Assembly: GCA_047967505.1 (NCBI GenBank)
Contig: CM106538.1
Source: Dipteris shenzhenensis
Lineage: Eukaryota > Polypodiophyta > Polypodiopsida > Gleicheniales
Length of the DNA stretch: 64,000 nt
Reading direction: 5' to 3' (one strand)
Shown: one piece after another, positions 42,504 to 54,270 of the stretch
Layout of the letters: every line of letters starts with the position of its first letter
Position numbering within the stretch: the stretch's first letter is position 1
Translations under genes and position numbers: made by a program
The notes under the pieces: generated by a model
Databases searched by the model: none
Told to the model about the DNA's origin: nothing
Seen by the model: the letters and a program-made list of their open reading frames with translations, nothing else

Positions 42504-45017
42504 ATGGATTAACAGAGAGATATTTCTTGAGAAAGTAGAGACCCAGGCTTTGAAAGTTCTTGATGACTTGAGGATTGTAACAACCATGGGCATTCCTTTA
42601 GAGACACCAAAAGATTACACAATGCAACAGTACATGGAGGACATAAAATTAGAAGGAAGAAAGCATTTGTTCTTAGCTCTACGATCAAAGGATTCAAAGA
42701 TTGAAAGTAAGGGAGGAAAGAAAGTAGACGGTCTCTCTTAGTTGGACATGGCTGCTCACAGGGTTGTCTACAAGTTGGTCCCTTTTAGTTTTAATGATGG
42801 TGCTTTTCTATTTGTTATGTGAAGCTTATAACAACATTGAACTTCACAATCATTTTTATTTGTCTCAATTTTTTTGTGAACCTTTCTTTATATAAGAGGT
42901 CCAAATAATTAGTGATTGTTGATTTGTAGGTATCTTGCTCATTTGGCAAGAGAGAGAAAGATCTTAGAGATTCCAAATTTGTGCAAGAGTTGGGTGGAAA
43001 TTGGTCATGCTACTTGTATGTATCCCCCTGGCATGCACAATCACTCTCAATGGGAACTTGCAAATTGTCCTTGGTGGATAGACTTCCCCAAGGGACAAGT
43101 CTTGGTGTGTGAGAGAGACTTTCACAAGAAATATGCCTCATCTAAGGACATTGAAGAAAGTAAGGATAAAATGGGGGGAAGCTCTAGAAAAACAAAAACA
43201 CAAGCACAAAAACAAGAACAAGCTCAAAAGAAAGGTAAGAAATATACATACATGTTGAGTTTCTAATGTTGTTTATGATGAGGGTTTGGAATAGTATACT
43301 AATGTTATTCTTTCCTATCCATTTAGATGAGGAGCCAACTAGTCCACCAAGGCAAGATAAGGATCAAATGGAGCATGCAAGTAAGGTTCTATTTATTTTT
43401 TGTTCTTGCTATCGGTGTTTCAAAATTTCCTTTGGTTGTGTTTGATATAAAATTTCCATGTAGGTTCACAATCTATCACAAAGTTAGTACAACATTATGT
43501 ATTTCATAAGGCACAGTCACCGGATAGTCTATCGACTCGTGGTATCACTCCATTATATGCTTGTATGGTGGGTGATTACATAACCATGGGCATGGACTTT
43601 TTACAGTCCAAGAAAAATGAAAAGTATACTATTTTGCACGAGTTTTTCATGAATGTAGTTAGCCCTGATCGAGACTACATGCGGTTGGGTAAGAAGATTA
43701 ATGGGCTGTGGATTTTATATTGGTTGACTTTCCCACTAGATTTCCACTTGATGAGAGAGAACCCATCCCAGTTTGGAACCTCTTATTGGAGGACCATGTG
43801 CGTTATGGGCTTGCTGTTGCAGTAGCTTCATTATCAGATAGTGGTTGGCTGGCAGTTTTATGTCCTATGGTAGGTAAGGTTCAATATCTAGCACTATTGT
43901 TGTTATATGTCCTCTATTCCCATTTTTCTTGTATGAGATAGTGTCATTTGATTGTAGGACACTGTATTTTGTGGATGGAGTGCTTTGCATTTGTTCAAGG
44001 CTTGGAAGTTGTCAGACGTGTACTCATTCATGACAAGCTTCCACATGGATACTGTAAATACCATGGTATAACTCTTAAGGTATGCTACAATTCCATGCAT
44101 GGTGTGTTATAATGCTACATTCATGAACTTTTTAATGTGTTTCTTTATGTGGGATTGATAGATGCCATGTTACATGTAGTATGCATGCTAGGTTTTGATG
44201 GTAAAATCATATATTTCATTTGCATTACATATGTGTGGTCACATGTAGTCTTTCATGCTATGATACTTGTTGGCTAAGGTCATTCTTTGGTATGTGGTTC
44301 TATATGCATGATTCATAGATGCAGTCATCTATGTTGGCTCTAGTACGTAGAGCTAAGAAGACTCCATCAATTTATTTGGAAGAGAGTGTTCCACTATTTC
44401 AAAACCTTTCCATTGATCCGCTATCTGATTTATGGACTCGCTATGTGCCTCTCAGTGAGAAGACAATAGTGCCTATGTCTTCTCAGATGGCTCGAGGTGG
44501 ACTTGAGCGATGTTGCTACTTTGTTGGGTGCCTTTTGTCTCTCTTATGTGTTCCAGGAGGATTGGTTTTAGAGATGGGTTGTGGCACAACTCCTCTCATG
44601 CATGCTTGTCAGGCTACTGGTAGACCTTGTTTTTCTTTTGATTCAAATAGCAGTATTATGGCTACCATTGTTAAGCCACTTGTAGCAGACCATTCTGGGA
44701 AACGGGTGAGGTCAGAGCATGATGGCGATGGGGATGAAGATAGAGTCGACCCCATCACAAATCCATATGATGATTAGTATGGTACTTAACTTAGATCTTT
44801 CTTTGATGACATTTGGATATTTTTGGATTGTTGTTATTGTGTCTTTAACGTTTTGACTTACTATGGTTTCAAATGTATGTTTGATTGTAGTTTGTTACCA
44901 TGCTATGCAAAAGAAATGGCAAGATTCATGTCAACTGAAAGAAGATATGATGAGAGGCATTTAGATAGGCCACGAGCTCGCATTTACTTTGTTGATGATG
45001 AGTGTCAAGAGGAGTAG
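42504..45017 (+). pseudogene. beta-class DNA methyltransferase-like gene, seven exons, one stop and one frameshift
   Basis: The exons are 42504-42818, 42930-43234, 43327-43380, 43464-43873, 43958-44079, 44319-44776 and 44891-45017. All inner borders are GT-AG and split codons are completed at each junction, which is strong evidence for a real gene. Two lesions exist: TAG at 42739-42741 in the first exon and a 1-bp loss near 43703. The fourth exon has DFILVDFPTRF (DFPT at 43726-43737), placed like motif IV (DPPY or SPPW). The sixth exon has GGLVLEMGCGTT (44559-44591) followed by GRPCFSFD, like the AdoMet-binding motif I. Motif IV before motif I is the beta-class order of N6-adenine and N4-cytosine DNA methyltransferases. 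The motif IV residues are not canonical, so activity is doubtful. The first exon starts mid-codon, so a 5' part is missing here; the ParB-like frame at 40728-41288 is a candidate. The tail is acidic and charged (ERRYDERHLDRPRARIYF). Confidence 0.55.
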
Positions 45018-45087
45018 AATATGATTTAAAAGACCAAATTGATGAGAGCTTGGTGATACTTGTGAAAAGAAGTCCCATTTTGAATAT

Positions 45088-45380
45088 GGTAATATTGCTC
45101 TATGTATTATGAAATCCTATGCTTTTAAATGACACTTGGGTTTCTTGACATATGGGTGAGCTAACAGTAATGTGGTAATATTTCTCTATGTATTATGCAA
45201 TCCTATGCTTTCAAATGACACTTGGGTTCTCCCACATATGGGTGAAGTGGTATTAATGTTATTAAGTATAATTTTAAGCAATGTGGATGTTTTGATTGTA
45301 GGAAAATAAAACCCATTTTGAATGCATAAGAATTGTTGTGTATGTGATGCAATCCCACGTTTTGAAGTGACACTTCACTT
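45088..45380 (+). repeat. tandem repeats, period about 85-90 bp
   Basis: CTCTATGTATTATG(A/C)AATCCTATGCTTT and ATGACACTTGGGTTT occur at about 45097-45145 and 45183-45232. A third, weaker copy lies near 45340-45375. They lie just downstream of the methyltransferase-like gene. Confidence 0.75.
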
Positions 45381-46130
45381 TCTTTTGATTACTAATGACA
45401 CATATTGGAAATTACATTATTGAGATAATTCTAATCAATTTTGTATCTTTTCTTGTACTTTTAGTCCAAAACATCACTTTTTGACCTCGGGTGTGTATAC
45501 AGGTCATTTGACACCCAAATCATGTCAACTTCAAGAAACATGTATTTCATAGACACAATGTATTTCACATGCACAATTTAAATGGCATAGGAAGGACAAA
45601 TACAATTACCATTTGAGAAAGCAAAATGTACAAGATGTTGTGCTTGGATAGTTAAATACAATGAAAACATTAAAAAAGGCGTGAGATATGTTTGCAACTT
45701 TATATGAGGCAAATGAATACCTAGGATCTTGATGAAGAGAAAGCAAATCAATAAAAGCTTTTGACATGCGTATATAGTGAGACTCATAGGCATGAATATA
45801 CAACTTGCAGCCATATGAGGGACTATGAAATATCAATAAATTGTGCAACTCATCGCCAATAGACTCACTAAAGGATATGAGAATTGAGTTGTTGGAAAGG
45901 TGTTAGTTGCTTTAGTCTCTCCTATGCTACCAAATCCAAGTTACATTATTAAGATAATTATAATATATTATCAACTTGCTTTACTCTCCCAAATATGGAA
46001 AGTAGGTTAAGTTTCATTTTGGAGATTCTTCCCAAATAGTGGATTTCACACAGCTATGTTGGCTACCTCTATAAGGGATTGTGAAAAAGATTGCTCGCTT
46101 TTTCTCGGTCGCTCTATCGACTACCCCCAC
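45381..46130. other. intergenic DNA, no gene seen
   Basis: AT-rich sequence without a recognisable frame or repeat. It runs into the satellite array. Confidence 0.4.
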
Positions 46131-47903
46131 ACCTACGACGTGTTTTTGTATGGTTGTGCATGACACTAAGGTAAAAATAGTGTTTTATGCTTGATCGACA
46201 ATGCAAAGCATATCGGAGGGGCACAATACTTTGCACACACCTTCAACTAGGTGGAATTTACTTACATGCAAAGTGGTGCACCCATCCCATAAGTACTTGA
46301 TTGGATAACATACCTAGCAGTGTGTTTTAATGGATGTGCATGACACTAGAGCAAAAATAGTATTTAATGCTTGATCAACCATGCAAAGGATATCCGATGG
46401 GCACAATACTTTTCCTATGCCTCAACCTAGGTGGTATTGAAATGTTCTCAAAGAGGCACACCATCCAATAAGTACTTGGTCAGATAACATACCTAAGGGC
46501 ATGTTTTTTTGCGGATGTGCATATCACTACGGGAAAAACGGTGGATAATGTGTGATCGACCATGCAAAGCATATCCGATGGTGACAATACTCTGCACACA
46601 CCTCAACCTAGTTAAAATGAACTTGTGTGCAAAGTGGAGCCCCTATCTGAGAAGTGCTTGTTTGAATAACACACCTAGGACCATGTTTTTTTATGGTTGT
46701 GCATGACATTAAGGCAAAAACGGTGTTTTATGCTTGATCATTAATGCAAAGCATATCCAATGGGCACAATACTTTGCACACACCTTCAACTAGGTGGAAT
46801 TAACTTACATGCAATGTGGCACGCCCATCCCATAAGTACTTGATCGGATAACATACCTAGCAGCGTGTTTTTTTACGGATGTGTGTGACACTAGAGCAAA
46901 AATGGTATTTAATGCTCGATTGACAATGCAAAGGATATCCGATGGGCACAATACTTTTCCTATGCCTCAACCTAGGTGGTATTGACATGTTCTCAAAGAG
47001 GCACACCCATCTGATAAGTACTTGGTCAGATAACACACCTAAGGGCATGCTTTTTTACAGATGTGCATATCACTAGGGGAAAAACAGTGTATAATGCGTG
47101 ATCGACCATGCAAAGCATATTCGATGGTCACAATACTTTGCACGCACCTCAACCTAGTTGAAACGGACTTCCATGCAAAGTGGAGCCCCCATCTGAGAAG
47201 TACTTGTTTGAATAACATACCTAGGACCGTGTTTTTTTATGGTTGTGCATGACACTAAGGCAAAAATGGTATTTTATGCTTGATCGACAATGCAAAGCAT
47301 ATCCGATGGGTACAATACTTTGCACACACCTTAAACTAGGTGGAATTGACTTACATGCAAAGTGGCATTCCCATCCCATAAGTACTTGATCGGATAACAT
47401 AACTAGCAGCATGTTATTTTATGGATGTGCATGACACTAAGGCAAAAATGGTATTTAATGCTCGATCGACCATGCAAAGCATATCCTATGGGCACAGTAC
47501 TTTTCCTACACCTCAACCTAGGTGGTATTGACTTTTTTTCAAAGAGGCACACCGATCCGATAAGTACTTGGTCAGATAACACACCTAAGGGCGTGTTTTT
47601 TTTTACGGATGTGCATATCATTAGGGGGAAAACGGTGTAGAATGCGTGATCGACCATGCAAAGCATATCTGACTTGCATGCAAAGTGGAGCCCCCATTTG
47701 ATAAGTACTTTTTTGAATAACACACCTAGGACTGTGTTTTTTATGGTTGTGTATGACACTGAGGCACAAACGATGTTTAATGCATGATATACCATGCAAA
47801 GCATAGCCGATGGGCACAATACTTTGCACGCAACTCAACGTAGGTGTTATTGAGTTGCATGCAGAGTGGCATGTCCATCTGATGAGTACTTGATCGGATA
47901 ACT
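46131..47903 (+). repeat. satellite array with a three-monomer higher-order repeat
   Basis: Monomers of about 181 bp start near 46136, 46323, 46502, 46683, 46863, 47047, 47229, 47410, 47593 and 47734. They follow the order A-B-C three times and end with an A. Each contains ATGCAAAG(C/G)ATATCC and CTTGATCGGATAAC-type segments. Type A has GGTTGTGCATGACACTAAGG, B has CAATACTTTTCCTA and AAAGAGGCACACC, C has GTGCATATCACTA and AAAGTGGAGCCCC. Like types recur every 540-547 bp and are closer to each other than to neighbours. The last C has an internal deletion of about 40 bp. Small frames on both strands repeat with the array and are not genes. Confidence 0.9.
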
Positions 47904-48199
47904 TCTCCCACCAATAAATTAAGTACTAATTAAAAATTATAATAAATGAGTAGATTATTAAATGAGGAAATCATTCCAACCGAGGAAGATTCTAAGAATG
48001 AGGGATGCATCCACAAATGTGTCAAACATTTAGTGCAACTACTATCATAAGTTTGTGAGAGTGCTCTCAACGGAAGCAAGAATGAAAGAGGGAGAGAGAG
48101 AAATAGAGAGCCACACATGTTTTGATGGGTGCAGAACACCCTAATCTTCTTTTTCATTCATTTATATATGTGTTTGAGTATTGTACATAACCGGGGTAA
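47904..48199. other. spacer, no gene seen
   Basis: AT-rich start, then ordinary sequence with a short GAGAGAG tract near 48090. Nothing is supported. Confidence 0.4.
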
Positions 48200-49620
48200 A
48201 GGCACAGTGATGTTTAACCCCCACAACCTCCCACTTAAAGGACAATGTGCCTTTAAGGGAGAACAACCAGTGAGCATACTATTTAATGCCCATCAATACA
48301 TGACAATACTCAAACCGCTGACTAGGTAGACTCTTTGTTAGCATATCTGCCGGGTTATCATCTGTATGAAGGCATAGCAGAAGGTCTCTTTTCTAGTGAA
48401 GTAACAACAAGTAAATTCCTCTTGGTAGCATATTGGTGGCCAACACTTTGGGTAAATGCCTAGGACTATGTGAAGAGGTGTGACATATGCCCAAAAAACA
48501 AAATCCCCAACACATGGTTTTGGATGTTGACAATGGTGAGGAAATGGATCCAACATGCCAAGAAGAGATACCGCAAGCCTTGGAGGACCTAGAGTCTGTC
48601 GAACAATAGATAGAGTACCCAACCATGTAGAATGCAAATCAAGATCACCCTAATTCTCACCGTGCTAGCAAGGAGCTAAGAGAAGAAAGGACAATACTGA
48701 TGGGAAGAGAAAGAGAACCGAGAGCAAAGGAGAGAGAGAGCAGATAATAGATAATGCAATCTGTGGTGGGTGCTAACTCACCTTGATCATTCTGAAGATC
48801 TTATTAGAAAATATAAGATATATGTATATGAGGATATGAATAAAGGCCATTGGCCTTTACCCCCAACAACCTCCCACATAAAGGCCAATATGTCTTTAAG
48901 GGAGAAGATGGACATCCCAATGTCATCCAATGCCCATCAACACTCTGCAGTGTGCAAAGCGCTTCGAGGATCAACTCTTCGTAAGAAAATCTGTAGGGTT
49001 ATCATCTGTATGAACCTTGACAATCTAAATATGCTTGTCCTCACAAACTTCCTTGATGAAGTGGTACTTCACTTCAATATGCTTCATCTTCGCATGAAAA
49101 ATAGGATTCCAGTCCTACTAGATGGCACTCTAACTATCACAATGCAAAGTAGCAATCTCTCTTGAAATGCCCAAGTCTCCCACTAGACGTGTAAGCCATA
49201 TTGCTTCCTTGCAAGCCTCAAAGGCTGCAATATACTCTGATCAGTAGTAGACAAGCTGTGCATGCTTGCAATGAGAGACCCATGACACTGCATCACCTGT
49301 GAATGTGAACACATATCTAGTAGCCGCTCAGTGTCTACATTCCCTGCAAAATCAGCATCATCTGCATAACCAAGGGCTGATTTATCCTTCCTCCCAAAGC
49401 AAATGTATAAATCCCTTGTACCACTCAAGTATCTCAAGATACTCTTCACTACCTACCAATGCTTCTTGCCAGGATTAGCCATATACCTGCTAACAACTCC
49501 CACTGCATAAGCAATATTTGGACGTGTAGCAACCATGGCATACATCAAGCTGCCTCAATTGATGCATACTTCTCATAGTTGCTCTTTCTTGGTCTCATGG
49601 GTAGGTCATCTTCTTCTTAG
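48200..49620 (-). mobile_element. Ty1/copia relic(s), RT end, RNase H and 3' region
   Basis: On the minus strand, GSLMYAMVATRPNIAYAVGV and VVSRYMANPGKKHW (about 49560-49475) are followed by a TAG, then ILRYLSGTRDLYICFGRK and GYADDADFAGNVDTER (to about 49320), the copia RT end and RNase H. KVHTDDNPTDFLT, the typical end of copia RNase H, lies at about 49018-48978. A second such end, HTDDNPADMLTK, lies at about 48364-48330 and is followed by sequence like that after the first (CCTCCCACTTAAAGGACAAT against CCTCCCACATAAAGGCCAAT). So two related 3' ends lie in tandem. All frames are broken. Confidence 0.7.
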
Positions 49621-50279
49621 TTAGGATTCGAGCTAGTCTAAACATTGAAAGTGCATGATAAATGATTGTCATTGCCACATGATTTTACATAAAATGATTG
49701 TCATTGCCACTATATTTTATATCACCTACATATCTTGCATTCATCCTCCTTCCAAAAATATTTCTCATGTTTATCCTTGCTTGGTCAAGTTTAACATCAT
49801 CATTGCAATATCATGGTCATACTCTTGAGTTTTTTAAATGGTGTTATGAGAACCATTTGAACACCATCAAGGGTCATGACATGAAAGCAAGTATAATGGG
49901 AGATTTTGTATAGCTTTGGAAATTTTCAAATGAGAATGCTCACAACAAAGTGAGTTCAATATCAATGGAGATTCTAGAGAGCTATTATGAAGGTGTTTCT
50001 GAATACCACTATGGCTCATGAGATAATTCTCACTCAAATGGGTTTGGAATTTTATTATTTTGTTGATGATAATGTGGTTTAGGCATTGATATTCTATTTA
50101 TTTTTTGAGAATGTAGTTCATATTTCATACTTCATGAATGGCAATGTAGTCTATTTCGGATATTTCTCCTTTTTTGACATGGAGAAAGGCTACAATTTCT
50201 TCCAAAATTGCCATTATGGTTATTAAGATTTTCCCAAATTATCTAATATGGTCTTCAAGGCAAAGAATGAATGGTATGT
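49621..50279. other. AT-rich DNA, possible copia fragments
   Basis: No frame is clear. A 30-bp direct repeat (AAATGATTGTCATTGCCAC) lies at about 49660 and 49692. The sequence leads into the copia RT relic without a visible boundary. Confidence 0.35.
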
Positions 50280-50545
50280 AAGCTTTAGTATAGCCTCTCT
50301 GGGCTGAAGCAGGCTCCAAGGGCATGGTACAATAAGTTTGATGCATTTATGAGATCCTAAGGATACAAAAGACGTGAGACAGATCATTGCCTCTATACTA
50401 AGAAGGCATTGGATGGTAGCCTTTTAATTTTGATCTTATATGTTGATGACATGTTGATTGCTAGGCAGTCTACTCATGATGTGGATGATTTGAAGCAAAA
50501 TTTGCATGCAACCTTTGATATGAGGGACTTGGGTGATCCATGATT
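50280..50545 (+). pseudogene. Ty1/copia reverse transcriptase relic
   Basis: The sequence reads LSGLKQAPRAWYNKFDAFMR, a stop, GYKRRETDHCLYTK, then ILILYVDDMLIARQSTHDVD and ATFDMRDLGDP. The LKQAPRAWY box followed by YVDD is the copia reverse transcriptase active-site region. It lies on the opposite strand to the copia relic at 48200-49620, so it is a different insertion. Only this part of pol remains. Confidence 0.75.
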
Positions 50546-51099
50546 TCATGGGTTATAAAACATCTTCTTAGTATTTGATCCCTTCCCATCTTTCATAGTT
50601 GACTTGCTGTCAATTGGTAGAGGGTAGCTTTTAGGATCAACTTTCTACCATCCACTAGTTTCAATTTAGGGAGTGGTTTTACTATCATTAAATACCTAAT
50701 TATGTCTATGCCCCAAATCAAGGACAACATCAATTGGAAACAATGTTGCATCTAGCAATTCATCTACTACTCCATTTGGCTCTTCCCTTGTCATCAATTA
50801 CAACATTTGATATACAAGTAGTGCTGATGAGCTCACCACTAATTTGAAGTTAGATTCTTGTAGGAGCCAAAGCCACCTACATGGTCGATTCACAAGATAC
50901 AAAAAATCTTGATGATCCGTGTAAAATACAAAGCAAATGGCTAATAGATAATTTCTAAAAAAATTCACACTATAGACCATTGCTAGGGACTACCTTAGTG
51001 TAATGGTGTAATTCACCTCTACATCATTCATTTGCCTACTTATAAACTATATTGGGTACTCTTTGTTGTATTTTCTAGGTTGACAGATGCACTCCCTAT
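50546..51099. other. no gene seen
   Basis: Ordinary AT-rich DNA with short broken frames only. Confidence 0.35.
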
Positions 51100-52180
51100 T
51101 CATAGTTGGAATCACATGGGATTCAATGTTACAGTTTGGAACCATTACTATGAGAGCTATGATCAATATACACTTTAGGGTTTCAAATGCTTGCTCACAT
51201 TCTTCTATCGAAATGAATTACTAGTAGTTGTATAGGGGTATTCCAATCATGGCAAACCTGAGGATGAATCTTCTCTAGTACTATTCATGAACCATTAATA
51301 CGTGGATAACTTTTGTGGAGGGGAAGCTCCATGATGATCTTGATTTTATCCATGTCAGTAGCAATCCTGTCTCTAGAGACTATATGTCCCAAGACTGCTT
51401 TTGTGTGACAAAGAATTGGCATTTAGAGGGTCACCATATTCTTTCTATATTTTTGATAATCTTCAAGATACGTCAAATGATCCTTTTTACTTAAGTGGAT
51501 GCACGAGTCATTTGGGAAGACTTGTCAAAACTTATCGAGGAATGCCTTAAAGGTGGTCTACATGACCCTTTGAAAAGTGGTTAGGGCATGCATAACACAA
51601 ATGGCATGACTCTATATGCAAAAATATCCCATTCTGTGGCAAAGGCCATCTTTTATTGATCTTCATCTATGATCTACACTTGGTTGTACCCATTTAACCC
51701 ATCCAAGAAGCTATATACTTTTGACCAAGCTACCCATTCCAAAACTATTTCTATCAATGGTAGGGGGTAGTTAGTGATCTCTGATTGTAGTTGCATTGAA
51801 GTTCTTGAGATCCACACATAACTTGAGCTTCTTGTTATTATTTGGCACAATAACAATTGGTGGCACAATATCTTGAGCTTCTTGTTCTTCTTTGGCACAA
51901 TAACAATTGGTGGCACCTCATAGGTATGCTCGATTTCATAGAAGCCAACATCCAATAGTTTTTCAAGTTCTTCATAGACATGGGTGCCATACTTTGGAAT
52001 TGTTTTGTTTGGTTGGTCCACATACCTTTGGTTTGGATCCTTCCCTAATAGCTATGGTATGTACTACCACTTTAAGGGAAATCCCTTTCATTTCCTTAGA
52101 GGACCAAGCCATGCAATCCCTGTATTCCAACAATAGGGCTTTCAATTATTTTTTTTCCTCTTGTGTGAGTTGTTCAATGA
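51100..52180 (-). pseudogene. Ty3/gypsy reverse transcriptase N-terminal relic
   Basis: On the minus strand, EYRDCMAWSSKEMKGISLK (about 52125-52070) is followed, after a frameshift, by KTIPKYGTHVYEELEKLLD and EVPPIVIVPKKNKKLKI. YPLPLIEIVLE and VYSFLDGLNGYNQV follow. This is the linker and first third of a non-chromoviral gypsy reverse transcriptase. A local duplication of about 66 bp at 51828-51912 (CAATAACAATTGGTGGCAC twice) breaks it. Further left only traces remain and the YxDD region is not clear. Confidence 0.65.
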
Positions 52181-52724
52181 TGTATACAGGCTTTCGTCTT
52201 CTTCATCCAAAGCAAGTATCATTTTTCTTATCTGGGCTGGGCCCTAAAAATTTGGGTTTCCCCCTAGGCTATCTATTTATTTAAAATCCAACTCTCTTAT
52301 TGGTTTTGGGATTGATGTTGTTACATCTCCCCTTGTATAGTATTTTTAAATACTCAGGAACTTCCCTTTAGGCCCTCATCATGTTGTGAGCACTTGCTTG
52401 ACTACTATTATAATGATTGTTGTAGAAGATGATTGCTCCCTTGTTTTGATTTTCACTTGCTTTTCTTTTCTATTTGTGTTCTCCATTTCAGTCTTCATTC
52501 TCACAAATTTAGGTTCAAATTTCTGAAGCTTCTTACTCTATGAGATGGTGATGGATTTTTAATAGCTATATGATTTACAAGTAATAGTTCTTTAGCCATG
52601 CATGCACCTTCAAGTCCCTAAATTAGGTCCCATTCAAAATTTGGTGGCCTCGAGTGCTTGTGTGGGTTTTCTTAAGTACAATTCTGTCATTGTAGCTGTA
52701 TTATTTCATATTCATAATAATTCT
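52181..52724. other. no gene seen
   Basis: Possibly more of the gypsy relic upstream of its reverse transcriptase, but no motif is readable. Confidence 0.3.
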
Positions 52725-54270
52725 AAGTAGAAAAATTCGAATTCATGATTTGAAAAATTGTGAAATTCGGGCGAACAATTCGTTTGGGGAAAGAAAAGAG
52801 CAAAAATTCGCTACCACGTCACGTTTTTTTCACAATTCACCATGTCATCCATCAATATTCATACAAATAAAATGTATTTGTACGAATAGGTACCAGTACA
52901 AATAGCTTATTCGTACGAATACAACTAATAATATGAATAATTTCTCCTATATAGGCCAATAATTATTTGTACTTTACTCATCTCGCACTTGGTTCTCTAT
53001 CTGAGCAATAGAGATCAAAGAAGGAAAAGAAAACAAGGAAGGCCCCTTAGATTGCTCAAGCAATATCTAAGGTCTAAAATAAGATGGAATTTTTGTTTTT
53101 GTATGTGTGAGTTATTAGGAGATTTTTTTAAAGCTCTTAAGATCTCTTGTGTGAATTTATTTTGTGTTTTTGTGTGTTAGAGTTCATAGGATCTCTTCTG
53201 TGATATATTTTTGTGTTTTTGTTTGTTAGAGTTCTTAGGGTCTCTTTTTTGAGCTCTTAAGATCTCTTCAGTAAATTGTTTTTATGTTTTTATTTATTAG
53301 AGTTCTTAGGATCTCTTGTGTAAATTGTTTTTGTGCTTTTGTTTTGTTAGAATCCTTAGGATTTCTTGTTTTTTATTTCTTAAGATCTATTATGTAAATT
53401 GCTTTTGTGTTTTTGTTTATTAAATTTCTTAGAATCTCTTGTGTAAATTATTTTTGTATTTTTGTTTGTTAGAGTTCTTAGGATCTCTTGTTTGAGATCT
53501 TCATCTCTTGTGTAAATTGTAAATTGTGTATTTATTTATATTAGTTTAAGTTATTTGTGTGAAATTTGATTGTTTGTGTTCTTTCTTTTGTGAACAAATA
53601 TATAAGCAAATTGTTTGGGTTGTAATTGTAATTCTCTTATGTGAATAAATACTAGTTTATTTCTTATGTGAAAAAATTTTATGTGAATGAATTTTGTGAA
53701 ATAAAGTTATTTCTTATGTGAGTAAGTTAAAATTTATTCTTATGTTTTTTTAAAATTAATAAATTCTATGAAATAAAGTTATAAACCATTAATGTCGATA
53801 ACTTAGTAGTGCATCATTTGTGTAAGTCTATAGTAAATGCCTTAGTAAATATATTACTAAATAAGTACCATAGTAATTATAATATAAAATATATTAATAT
53901 AAATTCAAATATTTTGTTAAAGTAAAATAGCTTCATTTAATAGATCATAAAAAGTACATTCTTTTTCCTTTTGCAGCTCCTTGACCCGAGTTGTAGATCA
54001 CATGTTATGTCCATGGAGATCCCCATGGCCATAACTTGAGATCGGTAGCTTGGATTGAGGAGCTCTAAAAAAGGAAAGTTTGTGGTTCTTTATTATCTAT
54101 TCAATGGCTCAATGTAGGATTCAAAAAAAATTACTTAATGTATTCGTACAAATAAGTTATTCATACGAATAAATTAGGAAAAATCATTAGATTTGTTTTA
54201 AATCGGGAAAATTGCGATTTTTCACGTTTCTTCGAATCGAAAAAAAATTTCGAGCAAATTAATGCAACTT
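52725..54270. other. possible AT-rich terminal-inverted-repeat element
   Basis: The left end (TTCGAATTC, GAAAAATTGTGAAATTCGGG at about 52737-52770) resembles the complement of the right end (CGGGAAAATTGCGATTTTTC, TTCTTCGAATCG at about 54213-54242). Palindromic TTCGTACGAA and TATTCGTACAAATA motifs occur near both ends (52876-52922, 54132-54170). The interior is a minisatellite and AT-rich DNA without a transposase. Ends and target duplication are not fixed. It could be a non-autonomous DNA element. Confidence 0.25.
53105..53530 (+). repeat. T-rich minisatellite, unit about 60 bp
   Basis: GAGTTCTTAGGATCTCTTGT, GTAAATTGTTTTTGTG and TTTTTGTTTGTTAGAG recur about seven times with variable spacing. 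Confidence 0.8.

Noticed and set aside
40728-44777. DIRS-type retrotransposon methyltransferase as explanation of the methyltransferase-like gene
   Set aside because: No reverse transcriptase or tyrosine recombinase lies nearby, and the gene has seven spliced exons.
46509-47838. Several 63-138-codon frames on both strands
   Set aside because: They repeat with the satellite monomers in all orientations and have no independent coding signal.
46131-47903. CRISPR-like regular spacing
   Set aside because: This is a tandem satellite in a plant nuclear genome; units are 181 bp with no short direct repeat and unique spacer pattern.
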